Below, in pieces: positions 23,286 through 34,045 of a stretch of 64,000 bases of DNA. The DNA is taken from positions 223,501 through 287,500 of the forward strand of contig NC_010575.1 in NCBI RefSeq assembly GCF_000165395.2. Reading direction: 5' to 3'. The translations under genes were made by a program, and so were the position numbers. The notes beneath the pieces are model-generated. The model saw only the letters and a program-made list of their open reading frames with translations, made no database searches and was not told the DNA's origin. Each line of letters starts with the position of its first letter. Positions within the stretch are counted from its first letter, which is position 1. Source of the DNA: Babesia bovis T2Bo (taxonomy: Eukaryota; Apicomplexa; Aconoidasida; Piroplasmida; Babesiidae).

Positions 23286-24370
23286 ATGAACATGCCTTTT
23301 ACGGAAAAATATAAGGTTACTGTGACCATGAAACACTTTCTTATATCAAACAAAATGCACGTACAAAGTAATATCTATTTGCAAAAAATGCGAAAGGTGG
23401 CAACCACGAAGAGCTGCAAAGACTGCGAACAACATTTCATAAATGCCATCGATCTTGTTAAGCATATGAAAGAATTTCATTTCGACTCCGTAAGTCCATA
23501 TATAACGTTTATAACGTGAATAGAGACCGTATGTATGCGCTATCTGTCAAGTCAGGTTCAAAAGAAAAGATCACCTAAAGAGGCACGAAGAAAGACATAA
23601 CGATGTTAAAATACGTTATAAGTGCAACGTAGATGGATGTAATAAAAGCTTTGCAACTGAAAGAACACTGGATGTACATCGATTCATACACCAATGTAAT
23701 GTCAACTCAAATGTTATGTACATCCTGGGACATTTAGTGAATATCAAAGAAGGTGGATCAATAATTACGTGCTCACATGAAGGATGTGGGAAGTCTTATG
23801 CATCCTATTCAGGAATGTGCAAACATATAAAAAGGGACCATATACAACCGATGCGTGCTAAAATACCACAACATAACACAGACGTCAATAATCAGAGTGA
23901 TATAGAAGCTAAATACGACAACAATATTGAACTAGAAATAAAACGAGCACTGGAAGTCGAATTGGAACCTACATTGGAACTTGCAGTCGATTTGGATACA
24001 AACACGCAACCAAATCAAATATGTGAACCAATGCGAAACCTAGAAACAGAACGAAAATCTAATGCAGTATTATATACACCAGAAATCAAGCAAACAAATA
24101 CGGAATCAACAGAACTCACTATGGACGAAGAGGACATCACAGGATACATGTGCCCATATGAAAAATGTGGGCGCGTGTTCTCAACGGTAAGTAAATATAC
24201 TTATAACAATGCAAAACTTTGCAATTACAAATTAATATCTTCCAAGAGGTCTAATAAACGCGCAGCGTAGCAACGTAGTGGCACATATCAAAAGGCAACA
24301 CAACGGTATGCCAATACACCCGAGCCAGCAACATACACACAACGCAAACTGTGGCTGTCCCATGCATTAA
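23286..24370 (+). CDS. C2H2 zinc-finger protein, TFIIIA-like
   Basis: The exons I propose are 23286-23489, 23524-24186 (perhaps with a further 42-nt intron at 23696-23737) and 24266-24370. Five C2H2 fingers are visible: CKDC...HMKEFH, CAIC...HEERH, CNVDGC...HRFIH, CSHEGC...HIKRDH and CPYEKC...HIKRQH. The last is completed only if the 79-nt intron 24187-24265 is removed, giving the standard 12-residue Cys-His spacing. A finger with short C-x2-C followed by C-x4-C fingers, and a Lys/Arg-rich linker-finger pattern (FKRKDHLKRHEERH), recall fingers 6-9 of TFIIIA, the 5S rRNA gene factor. A long acidic linker separates fingers 4 and 5. The N-terminal boundary is uncertain, and another nuclear zinc-finger role is possible. 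Confidence 0.65.
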
Positions 24371-24388
24371 ACCTAGAGGAAAACAACG

Positions 24389-24823
24389 TTAACCACGAGC
24401 AAGAAATGGATTTGCGATCTTTTCTGCACCCTCAACTGGGTGGATAACAGTAACCTGTTCATTTATCAATGCCTATCAAGGATGATAACAAAATAACTTA
24501 CAGAAGTGCCACGAGCAACCAGTAGGCCTAATTGACGAGTCTTATCAGTCACACGGTCGAGATCGTCAGGGTCTAACATCATGCTTGTGTCACAATAACT
24601 GTAACCTACCACGTAAAAACTCTTCAGTTTCATCCAATACTAAATTAGACATCACGTCATGACCCCGTAAAATACCCTGCACTGTAACAACCATAGAAGA
24701 TAGTATTTAGGTCAACACACCCTCACGACCACCGCTGAACTTCACGTAAACCTTCTTGTTCAAGTAAGCGTCGAGCTTTATCACGCTCTTCACGTCACGG
24801 AAGCTTTTGCTCGGCGCAGTCAT
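24389..24823 (-). CDS. LSM7: U6 snRNA-associated Sm-like protein LSm7, four exons
   Basis: LSm7 is part of the LSm2-8 ring that binds U6 snRNA and of the LSm1-7 decay ring. Exons are 24823-24721, 24681-24610, 24572-24502 and 24454-24389, giving 103 residues, the usual length. Introns are 37-47 nt. The Sm1 motif ends GGREVQGILRGHDVMSNLVL and the Sm2 motif contains QLGLLVARGTSVTVIHP. The DPDD insert between them is typical of LSm7. The gene converges on the zinc-finger gene with 18 bp between stop codons, so the two transcripts almost certainly overlap. Confidence 0.94.
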
Positions 24824-24939
24824 TGTACAAAGGGATTAAAAAACATATTATAGACAAAAAGGGACACTACATGTAGTGGAAAAGATATCAAAACACAACC
24901 AAATGTATCAGTGATAACCCAATCACACACTGACTATAA

Positions 24940-25722
24940 TTAATCCGCGACGCTTTTATCTTTAACACCGGTTTTAATAGCTGCCAACTCAGATTCTAAA
25001 TGCTTTAGCTTAGCATTCAACGTATCTAGACGCGTAAGCTGGATAATGCATTTTCAAGATACCACAGCGTTACTTACCTGAGACTCCGAAAGTGAACCAC
25101 CTCCTGATGCTCCAACACCTTGAATGTTACGAATTTTACGCTTGGTATGACGTATACTGAAACGAATTGTTAGAATCACTACATTGACCTACGCATTGAT
25201 GAGCTTACGGACAGAACCAGTGTCCAACAAGTTAGCACTGGAGTCAGTATTACTTAATGACTCAGTGTCATCAGTAATAGATACTCTGCCAGGGTTAGCA
25301 GTAGTTTTAGATCCAGAAGAACCCTGGTTAGCTGGAATCTTGTCGCAAGATGCTTTCACAGATGTTCTAGACACAGATTGTACAGACAGCCCCCTTTTCT
25401 CGGTAGAATCCTTTTTATCAGTCTCACACAACTCAGCAGGTTGTGATAATTCAGGAGAACGACGAAAACGTGGTACGTATACAGCACGCTCCTCCTATAG
25501 AATTAAGTGGAACATAAAATATATGAACCGTACCGGAGGAATATAACCAGGACGAACACGAATGTCACGTCGAAATGAACCGTCCTTACGACGAGAACCC
25601 TTTATGAAAACATCCTTACCAGAATCGCCTACAGTGTACGTCTCACCAAAACTTGAACTATAGGTGCCAGAAGGACTTAAAGATAGCCCTTCAATCGATT
25701 TTATAACATCATCCACAGTCAT
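24940..25722 (-). CDS. PYM: PYM homologue (exon-junction-complex disassembly), four exons
   Basis: PYM binds Mago-Y14 and, in animals, removes exon junction complexes at the ribosome. Exons are 25722-25534, 25494-25193, 25156-25078 and 25038-24940, giving 222 residues, near human length. Introns are 36-39 nt in phases 0, 2 and 0. The Mago-Y14-binding N-terminus is recognisable: FIKGSRRKDGSFRRDIRVRP followed by GYIPPEERAVYVPRFRRSPE. The C-terminus has a basic segment (IRHTKRKIRNIQ) and a short coiled coil (LTRLDTLNAKLKHLESELAA), matching the family's bipartite layout. The middle is disordered and Ser/Thr-rich. It lies 116 bp upstream of LSM7 on the same strand. Confidence 0.85.
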
Positions 25723-27485
25723 GGATGACTAAACACTTAATATCATAAAAGATAGTATCAATAGACAGGCGCACTATCACAATTAACATACGTCCAAATA
25801 ATGCTGTGTTACATTACAAACAAAAAACAGTCAAAACAGATTAGATCATAGCTAAAGTAATAATAATACACATAAAAGGTGAATATAACCTAATGTGTAC
25901 GTGCTAATCCATGTTGTAATTGGAATCCAGTAGCACATATCTGTGGAAACATTTTTGTCTTTATACAATGTCCTCAACTAAAACAACCATCTGAAATTGC
26001 TATAGTCTACAAAATTGTACCTTTGCACAACTAACGACTGCAAAATATGAATGCTTGAGGCAAACATGCCAAAATTGAGTATCGACGCACAAACGCAACG
26101 GCAGTGCAACAAAGGAACTTGGGATTTGCATATGCCATATAATCAACATAGTAATACTCAACAGTGACGTCGACCCTTTGTCCAAAAGAGATGATTTTGA
26201 CAACGCCCATGACACAAAGGGAACGTCTATTAAGCATTGATAGATACCAAACACAAGAAATTTAGAAACAAAAAATATATGTACAAAATCTAGAATCTAC
26301 TAAAGTAAAAAGGTAATACCACCAAAAGTTAATATGTACAATAAAGGAATACAGTAATGATGTTAAAAACAATAGAATATATTTATAATGATAGAGTATT
26401 AAAAACCAGTAAAAAATGAAGTGACAAAAATTAAACTATATAGCGTACATCAGAAAGAAGATTGAGAATAGGCATACATAAGCAAGAAGCCATACTACAA
26501 CGTAGCAAATTTTTAAATCAATATCACGAAACAACAGATAAACGAAACATTCAAAATATGTACAAATAATAAAGAACAATATACGGTAGACAAACATAAA
26601 ATATAACTACTCCACTGTGGTGGGCTTGTGTGGTACTCGCGTGTCCGGATGATGACAAACAACTTAACAAAAGAGACACTCACAACACTTCCACAACATA
26701 TATAAGCAACAGCTTCTTAAATCGACAACCATATATAAACGCGCCTACTTCAGGGCGGGCAATGGTGACCAATAACAAAACACTATCTACGACGCACAAG
26801 CGCTTGGTCCTCCGAACTTCAATGAAACTCAGAGGGAAAAATAAACAAAACAACGGTGATAAGTACATCTTATGGTAGCCGGTATGCACAGATGATGAGA
26901 CAGGAAACATCAAGAACTATAACCCACAAAAGGCAACAAAAAAACAAATATCAAATGGTTTGATGCAAGTCGCACGAGAATATTACGGGTACATCCAAAG
27001 AATATGGATTATTGAGCTCTAGAAACTGCTAACATTGAATAACCTTGCATACGCCAATACAATTTTAATGCATTCACACGCATGGGATTCAAAGGCGCAT
27101 TTACAGCGCTGACATACCAAGGGTTAACGAAAAAACAACCGTTCAACGATTTCGAACCATCTCACTAAGAGTACTCATGGTACTGGTGGAATGTTGGATG
27201 GTATAAGTAAAGCAAGACGTGGCTACCGCCAAATCCTATAATCCAAAAGTCTGGACATCTTTAAAGAAACAGTCAGCAGAACAAATCGACGAATTATTAT
27301 ACACCCTGCTAAGTATATATGTCCTTTCAAAAAAGAAGAAAACAGGAGGAATTTATCACAATATATGCAACAACTCTCTGAGGCATGCTAAGTATTTTTC
27401 AATCAATTGCTGATACTACAACAACGGGAAATTGGTGGCTGGATATTATCTCTATTCATATTGGGTAACGTTGCATTGATACAAA
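25723..27485. other. 1.8-kb region with no firm gene
   Basis: This is the largest gap in the housekeeping part. It is AT-rich, with only short ORFs lacking family features. Two ATGATGA boxes (26648-26654 and 26890-26896) resemble snoRNA box C, but I cannot pair them with a box D. Small frames at 27082-27168 (28 codons), 27219-27413 (start GTG) and 27388-27468 could be exons of a small gene just upstream of eIF5. I could not join them with convincing splice sites. It also holds the eIF5 and PYM promoters. Confidence 0.4.
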
Positions 27486-28625
27486 ATGTCGCTAGTTAAC
27501 ATTCCTCGCTACTGCGAGGATCCCAACTACAGGTACAAAATGCCTAAGTTGCAATCAAAAATAGAAGGAAGGGGTAATGGTATTAAAACAAACATTTCAA
27601 ACATGGGAGATATTGCAAGAGCTTTGAAACGACCACCAACATACGCAACCAAATTCTTTGGTTGTGAACTTGGTGCAATGTCAAAGTTCGAAGAGTCAGA
27701 GGAAAAGGCGTTAATTAACGGGGCCCATACAGAAAGAGCATTGACACAAATATTGGACAAATTTATTGAAATGTATGTACTCTGCGCAGAATGCCACCTG
27801 CCGGAAATTGAAGTATTAGTCAAAAGAGGAGCACTGTGCTCAAGATGCAATGCCTGTGGTTACAAGGGGGTACTGGACAACACGCATAAAGCAGCAGGAT
27901 ATATGCTTAAAAACCCAGCGTGCCTCACGGAAATGTCGAAGCATTCAAATAGAACTAAAAAAGAGAGCACGAAAGATGGAAATACGGAAAAGGATAAGGA
28001 CAAGGAAAAAGAAAAGAAGAAGAAAGATAAAAAGGAAAAGAAAAAACGCATTTCAGATGACGGACAGGAACTGATTAACGGCGGTGATGGAGCTACACAG
28101 ACAATGGAAATGGAAAAACTTACAATCGAAAGCCCGGAAATACAAGATGCTATCGAAAGAATCACATCATCACTCAAGGGAGGGAAGTTCCAACAACCCG
28201 CCGAGTTCGCAGAAGAATTACATATGCTGCAGCTCTCACAAGATTTCGATAACATATGCAAAGTATATGTCGCACTGTGCGCTATATTCAGCGATAAGTT
28301 CGACGTACAAGAACTAGAAGATAAAATCAACCTACTCATCCCACTATTAGAATATGGCGTACAACCCAAGGATGTGCTCACGTCAATGGCAGTATTTGTG
28401 GTCAAACTCTACCCACAACAACTGGATGATTACCCGTACATATGCCGCGCACTCTATGCAAGTGACCTCGCTGACGGAGGCGATATCTGCCGTTTCTACG
28501 CTAAAAGCACACGATTCGATGGATCACTGGCCGAAGCATACATACGCACCAAGGAAAAGGCCGAGCCTTTCGTCGCATGGCTACAAGAGGATGACGGCGA
28601 CGACGATGAAGATTCAGAAGAATAA
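27486..28625 (+). CDS. EIF5: translation initiation factor eIF5
   Basis: eIF5 is the GTPase-activating protein for eIF2 at the start codon. The single exon encodes 379 residues. The N-terminal domain (1-145) begins SLVNIPRYCEDPNYRYKMPK, with the catalytic-type Arg just before YKMP and the motif EGRGNGIKT, and it has a C4 zinc ribbon (CAEC...CNAC). A Lys-rich linker (about 160-180, nearly all KEKDK repeats) leads to a W2 domain (about 210-365) with the aromatic/acidic end EAYIRTKEKAEPFVAWLQED. The extreme C-terminus is acidic. It converges with the small membrane ORF on the minus strand. Confidence 0.96.
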   Translation: MSLVNIPRYCEDPNYRYKMPKLQSKIEGRGNGIKTNISNMGDIARALKRPPTYATKFFGCELGAMSKFEESEEKALINGAHTERALTQILDKFIEMYVLCAECHLPEIEVLVKRGALCSRCNACGYKGVLDNTHKAAGYMLKNPACLTEMSKHSNRTKKESTKDGNTEKDKDKEKEKKKKDKKEKKKRISDDGQELINGGDGATQTMEMEKLTIESPEIQDAIERITSSLKGGKFQQPAEFAEELHMLQLSQDFDNICKVYVALCAIFSDKFDVQELEDKINLLIPLLEYGVQPKDVLTSMAVFVVKLYPQQLDDYPYICRALYASDLADGGDICRFYAKSTRFDGSLAEAYIRTKEKAEPFVAWLQEDDGDDDEDSEE

Positions 28626-28655
28626 GCGTAATACACCCGTAAAGTTCGAAACACA

Positions 28656-28870
28656 TTAAAGATACAATTCATCTAATGTACCCTTGCCATCCATTGAATT
28701 AACCATACCAACAGCTCCATAGACGTAACGATAGACATTGGCAACTAAAGCTACTGTACACCATAATAGAGCCTAAATTAGGCCAAGAAATAGATAATAC
28801 AAATCAACGATAGTAGACGCGCCATTAGTTCCCCCACTGTGTGACCTACCTGCTTAATAGTGCTAAACAT
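28656..28870 (-). CDS. small membrane ORF, two exons, 45 residues
   Basis: Exon 1 (28870-28850, MFSTIKQ) joins exon 2 (28772-28656) across a 77-nt GT-AG intron in phase 0. A hydrophobic stretch (ALLWCTVALVANVYRYVYGA) forms one helix, followed by a short polar tail. A small tail-anchored or inner-membrane protein is possible. Family not recognised. Its stop lies 30 bp from the eIF5 stop on the other strand. Confidence 0.4.
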
Positions 28871-29343
28871 ATCATCATTTAAAGACTATTTGGTCAATAT
28901 TTGAAGCCGTATATATCCTAAAGGTAAGTGGGAGGTTTTATATAAGCAGTGGCCATGGAATAAACATTTTGTTACATGATATCTGACTACTGGGGATTCT
29001 ACACCCTAGTAGAATCCGCGCAAATCCCCGTTATAAATCATGTTACGATCGTAAATCTATATTAAAGTGGTTTGTATGTTAACAGCGGTTCTAGAAAGGG
29101 GTTTTTTGGTGACATGTCCAGTAGGTAACAGGCTATACCTAAATACATAGGCCACCCTGTCTATCAGCACCACGCCTCGTGATAGCTGGACCATAGGTCC
29201 GTGTTATATAGGTCATCATTATACGTCTGTGTGGTGTTATTTGCATACCTATGGCCTTACACATTGGCTATTTCCCATCCGGTGGTATTCTTCGTGGTCG
29301 TGTTGTCTGTGTAGCCGACATTATTAATCATTGTACAGATAAA
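28871..29343. promoter_or_regulatory. upstream region of RPS12
   Basis: About 470 bp between the divergent small membrane ORF and RPS12. An in-frame extension upstream of RPS12 (from 29251) ends in a TATTAATCATTGTACAG-like 3' splice site just before ATAAAATG, so a 5' UTR intron ending near 29339 is likely. Confidence 0.4.
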
Positions 29344-29754
29344 ATGTCGGACGACGAGAGAACTGATGCCGTTGAATCGGCTCCCGTTGCCGAAGAACCA
29401 CTACAAAGGCTTCTACACTTGGCCATGGCAAACGGATGCTTGTTACGTGGTATCCACCAAGTGACCAAGGCTATTGAGGCCAAAAATGCTAGAGCATGCG
29501 TAGTTTCTACACAAACAAGTGAAGAAGCTTACTTGAAGCTAATCAGAGCCCTGTGCAAGGAACACGGAGTGCCTTGCATAGAAACCGAATTCGACTCGGA
29601 AAAAATCGGAGAGTGGGCCGGACTCTGCAAATACGATATTGAAGGTGTCGCACGCAAAATCGTAGGGGCAACAAGTGTCGCAATTACAAACAACTTCGAC
29701 GAAAAAAGTGAAAGCGCCGAGGAAATGATAAGCCTAATCAAGTCATTGGCCTAA
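29344..29754 (+). CDS. RPS12: 40S ribosomal protein S12 (eS12)
   Basis: This small-subunit protein has an L7Ae-type fold. The frame is open from 29251, but I choose the ATG at 29344 (MSDDERTDAVESAPVAEEPL) because it gives 136 residues, the family length. The segment before it looks like intron. The core reads LHLAMANGCLLRGIHQVTKA and KEHGVPCIETEFDSEKIGEW, both diagnostic. Confidence 0.94.
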   Translation: MSDDERTDAVESAPVAEEPLQRLLHLAMANGCLLRGIHQVTKAIEAKNARACVVSTQTSEEAYLKLIRALCKEHGVPCIETEFDSEKIGEWAGLCKYDIEGVARKIVGATSVAITNNFDEKSESAEEMISLIKSLA

Positions 29755-29912
29755 AACACATACCTAATGCTATTGAGTGTCTGGTGTAACACGTAGTATA
29801 TGCAGCAGAGATGATGGTATTAAAATGTAATAATGACAATCTATAGCACACCACATATGAATACGTAAAAGTAGTACACTGATTGCAATATTATGGCACA
29901 AGTGCAATGAGA

Positions 29913-30428
29913 TCATGCGCTCTCCTTCTCCAACAAACTGCGAGTCAAATGACGGGCAAATTCGTTGACAATGTTGCAACCACGGCGCGATAGACGACGA
30001 CCCTTGTTGTCCTTGCTCTTCTCAAGGAAACCATTGGCCTCCAACTGCTGAACGATCGTCCTAATAATCTTGCCTGAAGCCGGGCAAGTGTGATTAGGAG
30101 CACAACCACGCCTCTTGCGAGATGCATATACACGCCTCAAACGACCAATACCCTCATCAGGGTGGAAGTACAAATGACGCAAAATAGCGGCACTGCGAAT
30201 GTAAAACCACTTGGGATCCTGAGGGGCCAATTCCTTAGCACAACTTGTCTTAACATAGTCAATCCACTTGGGAGGGTCAATGTAATTCTTCAACTCCATC
30301 TGCTGAGCGAAAGCAGCAATGAAAACATCAGGCTGACAGTCATTCAACGAAGTGTTGAAACGACGGTAAGGAACCTCAGCATCGTAGTGGCCAAGCCTAC
30401 GCATCTGCTTGTCCAAAGAAAGTTCCAT
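29913..30428 (-). CDS. RPS19: 40S ribosomal protein S19 (eS19)
   Basis: This small-subunit protein is needed for 18S rRNA maturation in other eukaryotes. The single exon encodes 171 residues. Diagnostic blocks are [35 protein letters not shown] and [20 protein letters not shown], ending with [16 protein letters not shown]. It has an N-terminal extension of about 25 residues compared with the human protein (about 145). It converges with RPS12 at 158 bp. Confidence 0.95.
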   Translation of the reverse strand: MELSLDKQMRRLGHYDAEVPYRRFNTSLNDCQPDVFIAAFAQQMELKNYIDPPKWIDYVKTSCAKELAPQDPKWFYIRSAAILRHLYFHPDEGIGRLRRVYASRKRRGCAPNHTCPASGKIIRTIVQQLEANGFLEKSKDNKGRRLSRRGCNIVNEFARHLTRSLLEKESA

Positions 30429-31475
30429 CTACAATATCATGTCAACCAACTTAAATAGCAACACAAACGACCATGTGTAACAACAACAAGCATCTGCCAC
30501 AGCAACAGTGCCCTCAAACAGATAAAATAGAATACAACAAACCCATAAAATTACGTACAATAGCCGAAGAATAGAAACGATCGTTAAAACTAGATAGGAT
30601 CGTACTACAATATGGTAAAGTTGGCTATATAAAAGCCAACAGGAGAAAAGAACACCACATAATACGGAACCCAGCGGACAAATTCATAAACAAACCATAC
30701 CCAACTTACCTTTAAAAACCGTTACGATAAACTCCAAAAATATAGGATATAAAGACCGGCTATAAACCACCGAACTTGACGACGCGACATTCATGGGGGT
30801 AAGGCCAACACGCCGAGGTGGGGAATACAGACCATAGATAGTGAATTAAACAAAGCGTAGAAACAAACTGGTAATAATTTATTTCAACTCTAGCTCATTG
30901 TTAAACCATAAGTACAAGTGTAAAACTTGTTGCAACACAGTAGGTCTGAGACTTTGTAACAAAGCGCTAATGTCAGATTCCAAGTATATGTGTGATTCGT
31001 TGGTTATATAAAGCTAGAATAGGTTTATTGTAGTATGTTAAATGGCTAATGATACACCAGCGCTGTCTACAAAAATATGTATACGGGCGGTGGGAATATA
31101 ACACATCGTTGCCAATGAAATGCAGTTACGCTTGGTATTACTTTTAGCGTAACACTGGCCCATGAATCAGGCTCATGGTCACCGTTGTTGCCATTGGAAA
31201 CCACCATTCAACGTCTTTATGTAAATATGCCAACACATGGTAAAAACATACACATTGTTCCCATTAAACAAACAATAGTTTTTATTATATTATATACACG
31301 TGAAATCTATCAATCTGTTTCATTATAGGGGTGCGTTCTAGTCACCACAACCATCACAGGTTGGCATCAGGAAGTACAGTTGAAACTATTTATTATAAAA
31401 TACAAAATCACGGCATCCAGCCGGATTGTAAACAAACCAGAACAATCAGGCACCGGTTTTTGGTATTATTTTAAA
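30429..31475. promoter_or_regulatory. 1.05-kb divergent region RPS19 / GDI
   Basis: A long upstream region shared by two divergent genes, AT-rich with short GC patches (for example GACGACGCGACATTCATGGG near 30778). No supported ORF or RNA gene. Confidence 0.4.
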
Positions 31476-33086
31476 ATGGATGCAGTCTACGATGTAAGTC
31501 ATACAATCGAATACAACAACACACCTAGGTATGTGTGTGTGGAACTGGCCTGAAGGAGAGTATCCTTAGTGGATTGCTTTCGCAAAGTGGTAGGTACATA
31601 ACAGGATACATACACAGTGTCTAGGGAAGAAGGTTCTGGTCATGGACAAGAATGGATACTACGGAGGAGAAGCAGCTTCACTCAATCTTACAAATCTTTA
31701 CAAACGTTTCCGACCAGGTAATTTAGAGATCACGGTTATGCATTAGCACTAAATTAGGAGAAGAACGGCCAGACAGCTATGGGCCAAATCGTGATTGGAA
31801 TGTAGATCTTATACCCAAGTTCGTACTAGCTGGAGGAACACTAGTTAAAATATTGAAGGCCACAGAAACATCACACTATCTCGAATGGCAAGTGCTAGAT
31901 GGCAGCTATGTATACCAACATCAAAAGGCGACATTATTTTACGATGAAAAGTTCATTCATAAAGTTCCAGCAACGGATAAGGAAGCCTTGCAGTCACCAT
32001 TAATGGGATTTTTCGAAAAGACTAGGTGTCATAATTTCTACAGATTTGTTGCACAATTTGATCATACTAACCCAGAAACATGGAAAGGACTCAACCCATT
32101 CAAGGACAGTATCAGGGCATACTATGACAAATATGGACTCGAAGAAAATACAGTAGATTTCCTGGGACATGCAGTCGCTCTACACACATGTGATGACTAT
32201 ATGAATGAACCAGCATATTTTAGCATCATGAAAATGAAGTTGTACATGAACTCATTGATGAGATTTGGGTCATCACCCTTCATATACCCCGTATACGGAC
32301 TAGGAGGTATACCGGAAGCATTCTCAAGAAGATGTGCCATCTACAACGGTACTTACATGCTCAATAAACCGATTAATGGATTTGAATTCGACGATGAAGG
32401 TAAAGTGTGTGCTGTAAAAACAGCCGAAGGAGAAGTAGCCAGATGCTCCATGGTCGTTTGTGATCCTACATACGTAGTTGACACATTGCCGCATAAGGTA
32501 AAAAGTGTAGGAAAAGTTATCAGGTATGTTTTCAATGGGACCGTAAAGCCGAGTTGTTACCTTTCAGTGCCAACATTACGCCCTATTGAGCGATCTGTAT
32601 ATTCTGATAACACTACGCAGGTGCATTTGTATACTTAGCCAACCCATACCCGGAACTAATGACGCATCGTCTTGCCAAGTTATCATCCCACAAAAGCAAC
32701 TCAATAGAAAACACGACATTTATATCACACTTGTCTCCCATTCACATGGCGTAGCAGCAAAGGGGAAATATATCGCTCTCATTTCGACAACAGTGGAAAC
32801 AGCTAACCCTGAAAGGGAAATACAGCCGGCACTAAAACTCATTGGAAACATAGACGAAAAGTTCGTCCAAGTATCCGAAATATACGTACCTACTGAAGAT
32901 GTGGTCAAAGATAACATATTCGTATCGGAGTCCTATGATGCAACTTCGCACTTTGAATCTGCGTCAAATGATGTGCTTAAGATGTAGGTTCTATTGAAAT
33001 AATATATGGTCACAATTAGGTATCGCGCTATTACAGGCAAGGAGCTGGACCTGAATTCTGTAGACAACGGAAACGATTCCGAATAG
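31476..33086 (+). CDS. GDI: Rab GDP dissociation inhibitor, six exons
   Basis: GDI extracts prenylated GDP-Rab from membranes and recycles it. Exons are 31476-31493, 31529-31589, 31625-31717, 31758-32523, 32621-32983 and 33020-33086, giving 455 residues, family length. Introns are 35, 35, 40, 97 and 36 nt, and all phases agree. The N-terminal dinucleotide-like motif reads CGTGLKESILSGLLSQSGKK followed by VLVMDKNGYYGGEAASL. Further family blocks are DWNVDLIPKFVLA, YPVYGLGGIPEAFSR and YNGTYMLNKPINGF, with SYDATSHFESASND near the C-terminus. GDI rather than Rab escort protein, because it lacks the REP insert. Confidence 0.95.
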
Positions 33087-33224
33087 GACGCAAACAATTC
33101 GTAAATGCAACTACTGTACCTATTATATGTCATTTTGTATGGCGAATCACATGATCTGCTCTATTGTGGATTATTATGTTTTAATGATTACGTCATAGCG
33201 GATCACACATAATGAGCCATCAAC

Positions 33225-33529
33225 ATGATAGCCGTGGGATCCACGGGTAACACTAATACCATATATCGTGCTTACAACAAAACTGGTTCTTCATCGTTTG
33301 AAAACGTCGGGATTTTAATAAATAATGAATCTGTACTTCCTGTAACGTCACCGCAAACACTATATATGGGTCTTGGCAATCAGTATACTGGCCTCGCAAT
33401 TGATCCATTAACTAAAAGTGGTTTGTGAGTCATTAGAAATTATACGCAATGTTTGTATTTTATGGTTTCTTAGACGTTAAAAGCTTGCTCATGATGATCG
33501 ACCATGCGATATTTCGCACCTACCAATGA
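33225..33529 (+). CDS. small two-exon ORF, perhaps longin-like
   Basis: Exon 1 (33225-33420) and exon 2 (33474-33529) join across a 53-nt intron in phase 1, giving 83 residues. Exon 1 starts MIAVGSTGNTNTIYRAYNKT and exon 2 adds DVKSLLMMIDHAIFRTYQ. A short beta-rich start, the LYMGL segment and a final helix vaguely recall sedlin/TRAPPC2L-type longin domains, which are longer (about 140). I hold this lightly. It could be an unrelated small protein or part of a larger gene. Confidence 0.4.
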
Positions 33530-34045
33530 AGCCATATAACTTCAGCAGTTTAAGAACCGTCAATTATAGAATAATATAACACTTTCTATGGCGTGTTGTG
33601 GTCGTCAGATAATGAGGAGGACTAATTAGTGTCGCATTATCACAAGATATTCATGCTGGCGTTACGTATGGGTTACCATATTAAGAAATATCTGTGCAAC
33701 GCTGGGACATTTAGCTGTCAATGAAGTGTGTTTTCCTTTTTCATACTCTTGTACAACCATGGAATCATTATTAAATGGATAGTGATTAATAAATAGAAAG
33801 AAGGATGTCATATGAAGCGTATATTCTTACGGTGATAGACAACAAAAACACAAAATAATTAATAGTTTTACTTACACATGAGACAAAATCGCAAATTTTG
33901 TAAAAGTACTGTTATTATACATGTGATGAAATTAATAATAAACTTTGTCTTGACCGTACACAGGGAACAAACCATCCACCCTTGAGATCCGACATATAAA
34001 ATCAAAGATGTTGTGCATACTTTACGATTATATGTCTATATAAGC
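33530..34045. other. gene-free interval
   Basis: About 515 bp of AT-rich sequence with no supported gene. It must carry the promoter of the next plus-strand gene. Confidence 0.35.

Noticed and set aside
27136..27160. possible tRNA B box (minus strand GGTTCGAAATC)
   Set aside because: No A box at suitable distance and no acceptor-stem pairing visible.
27860..28405. 181-codon minus-strand ORF rich in Phe and Ser
   Set aside because: Antisense of the Lys-rich linker of eIF5.
29251..29343. N-terminal extension of RPS12
   Set aside because: The extra 31 residues are not part of the family, and the segment ends in a 3' splice-site-like sequence. The ATG at 29344 gives the normal length.
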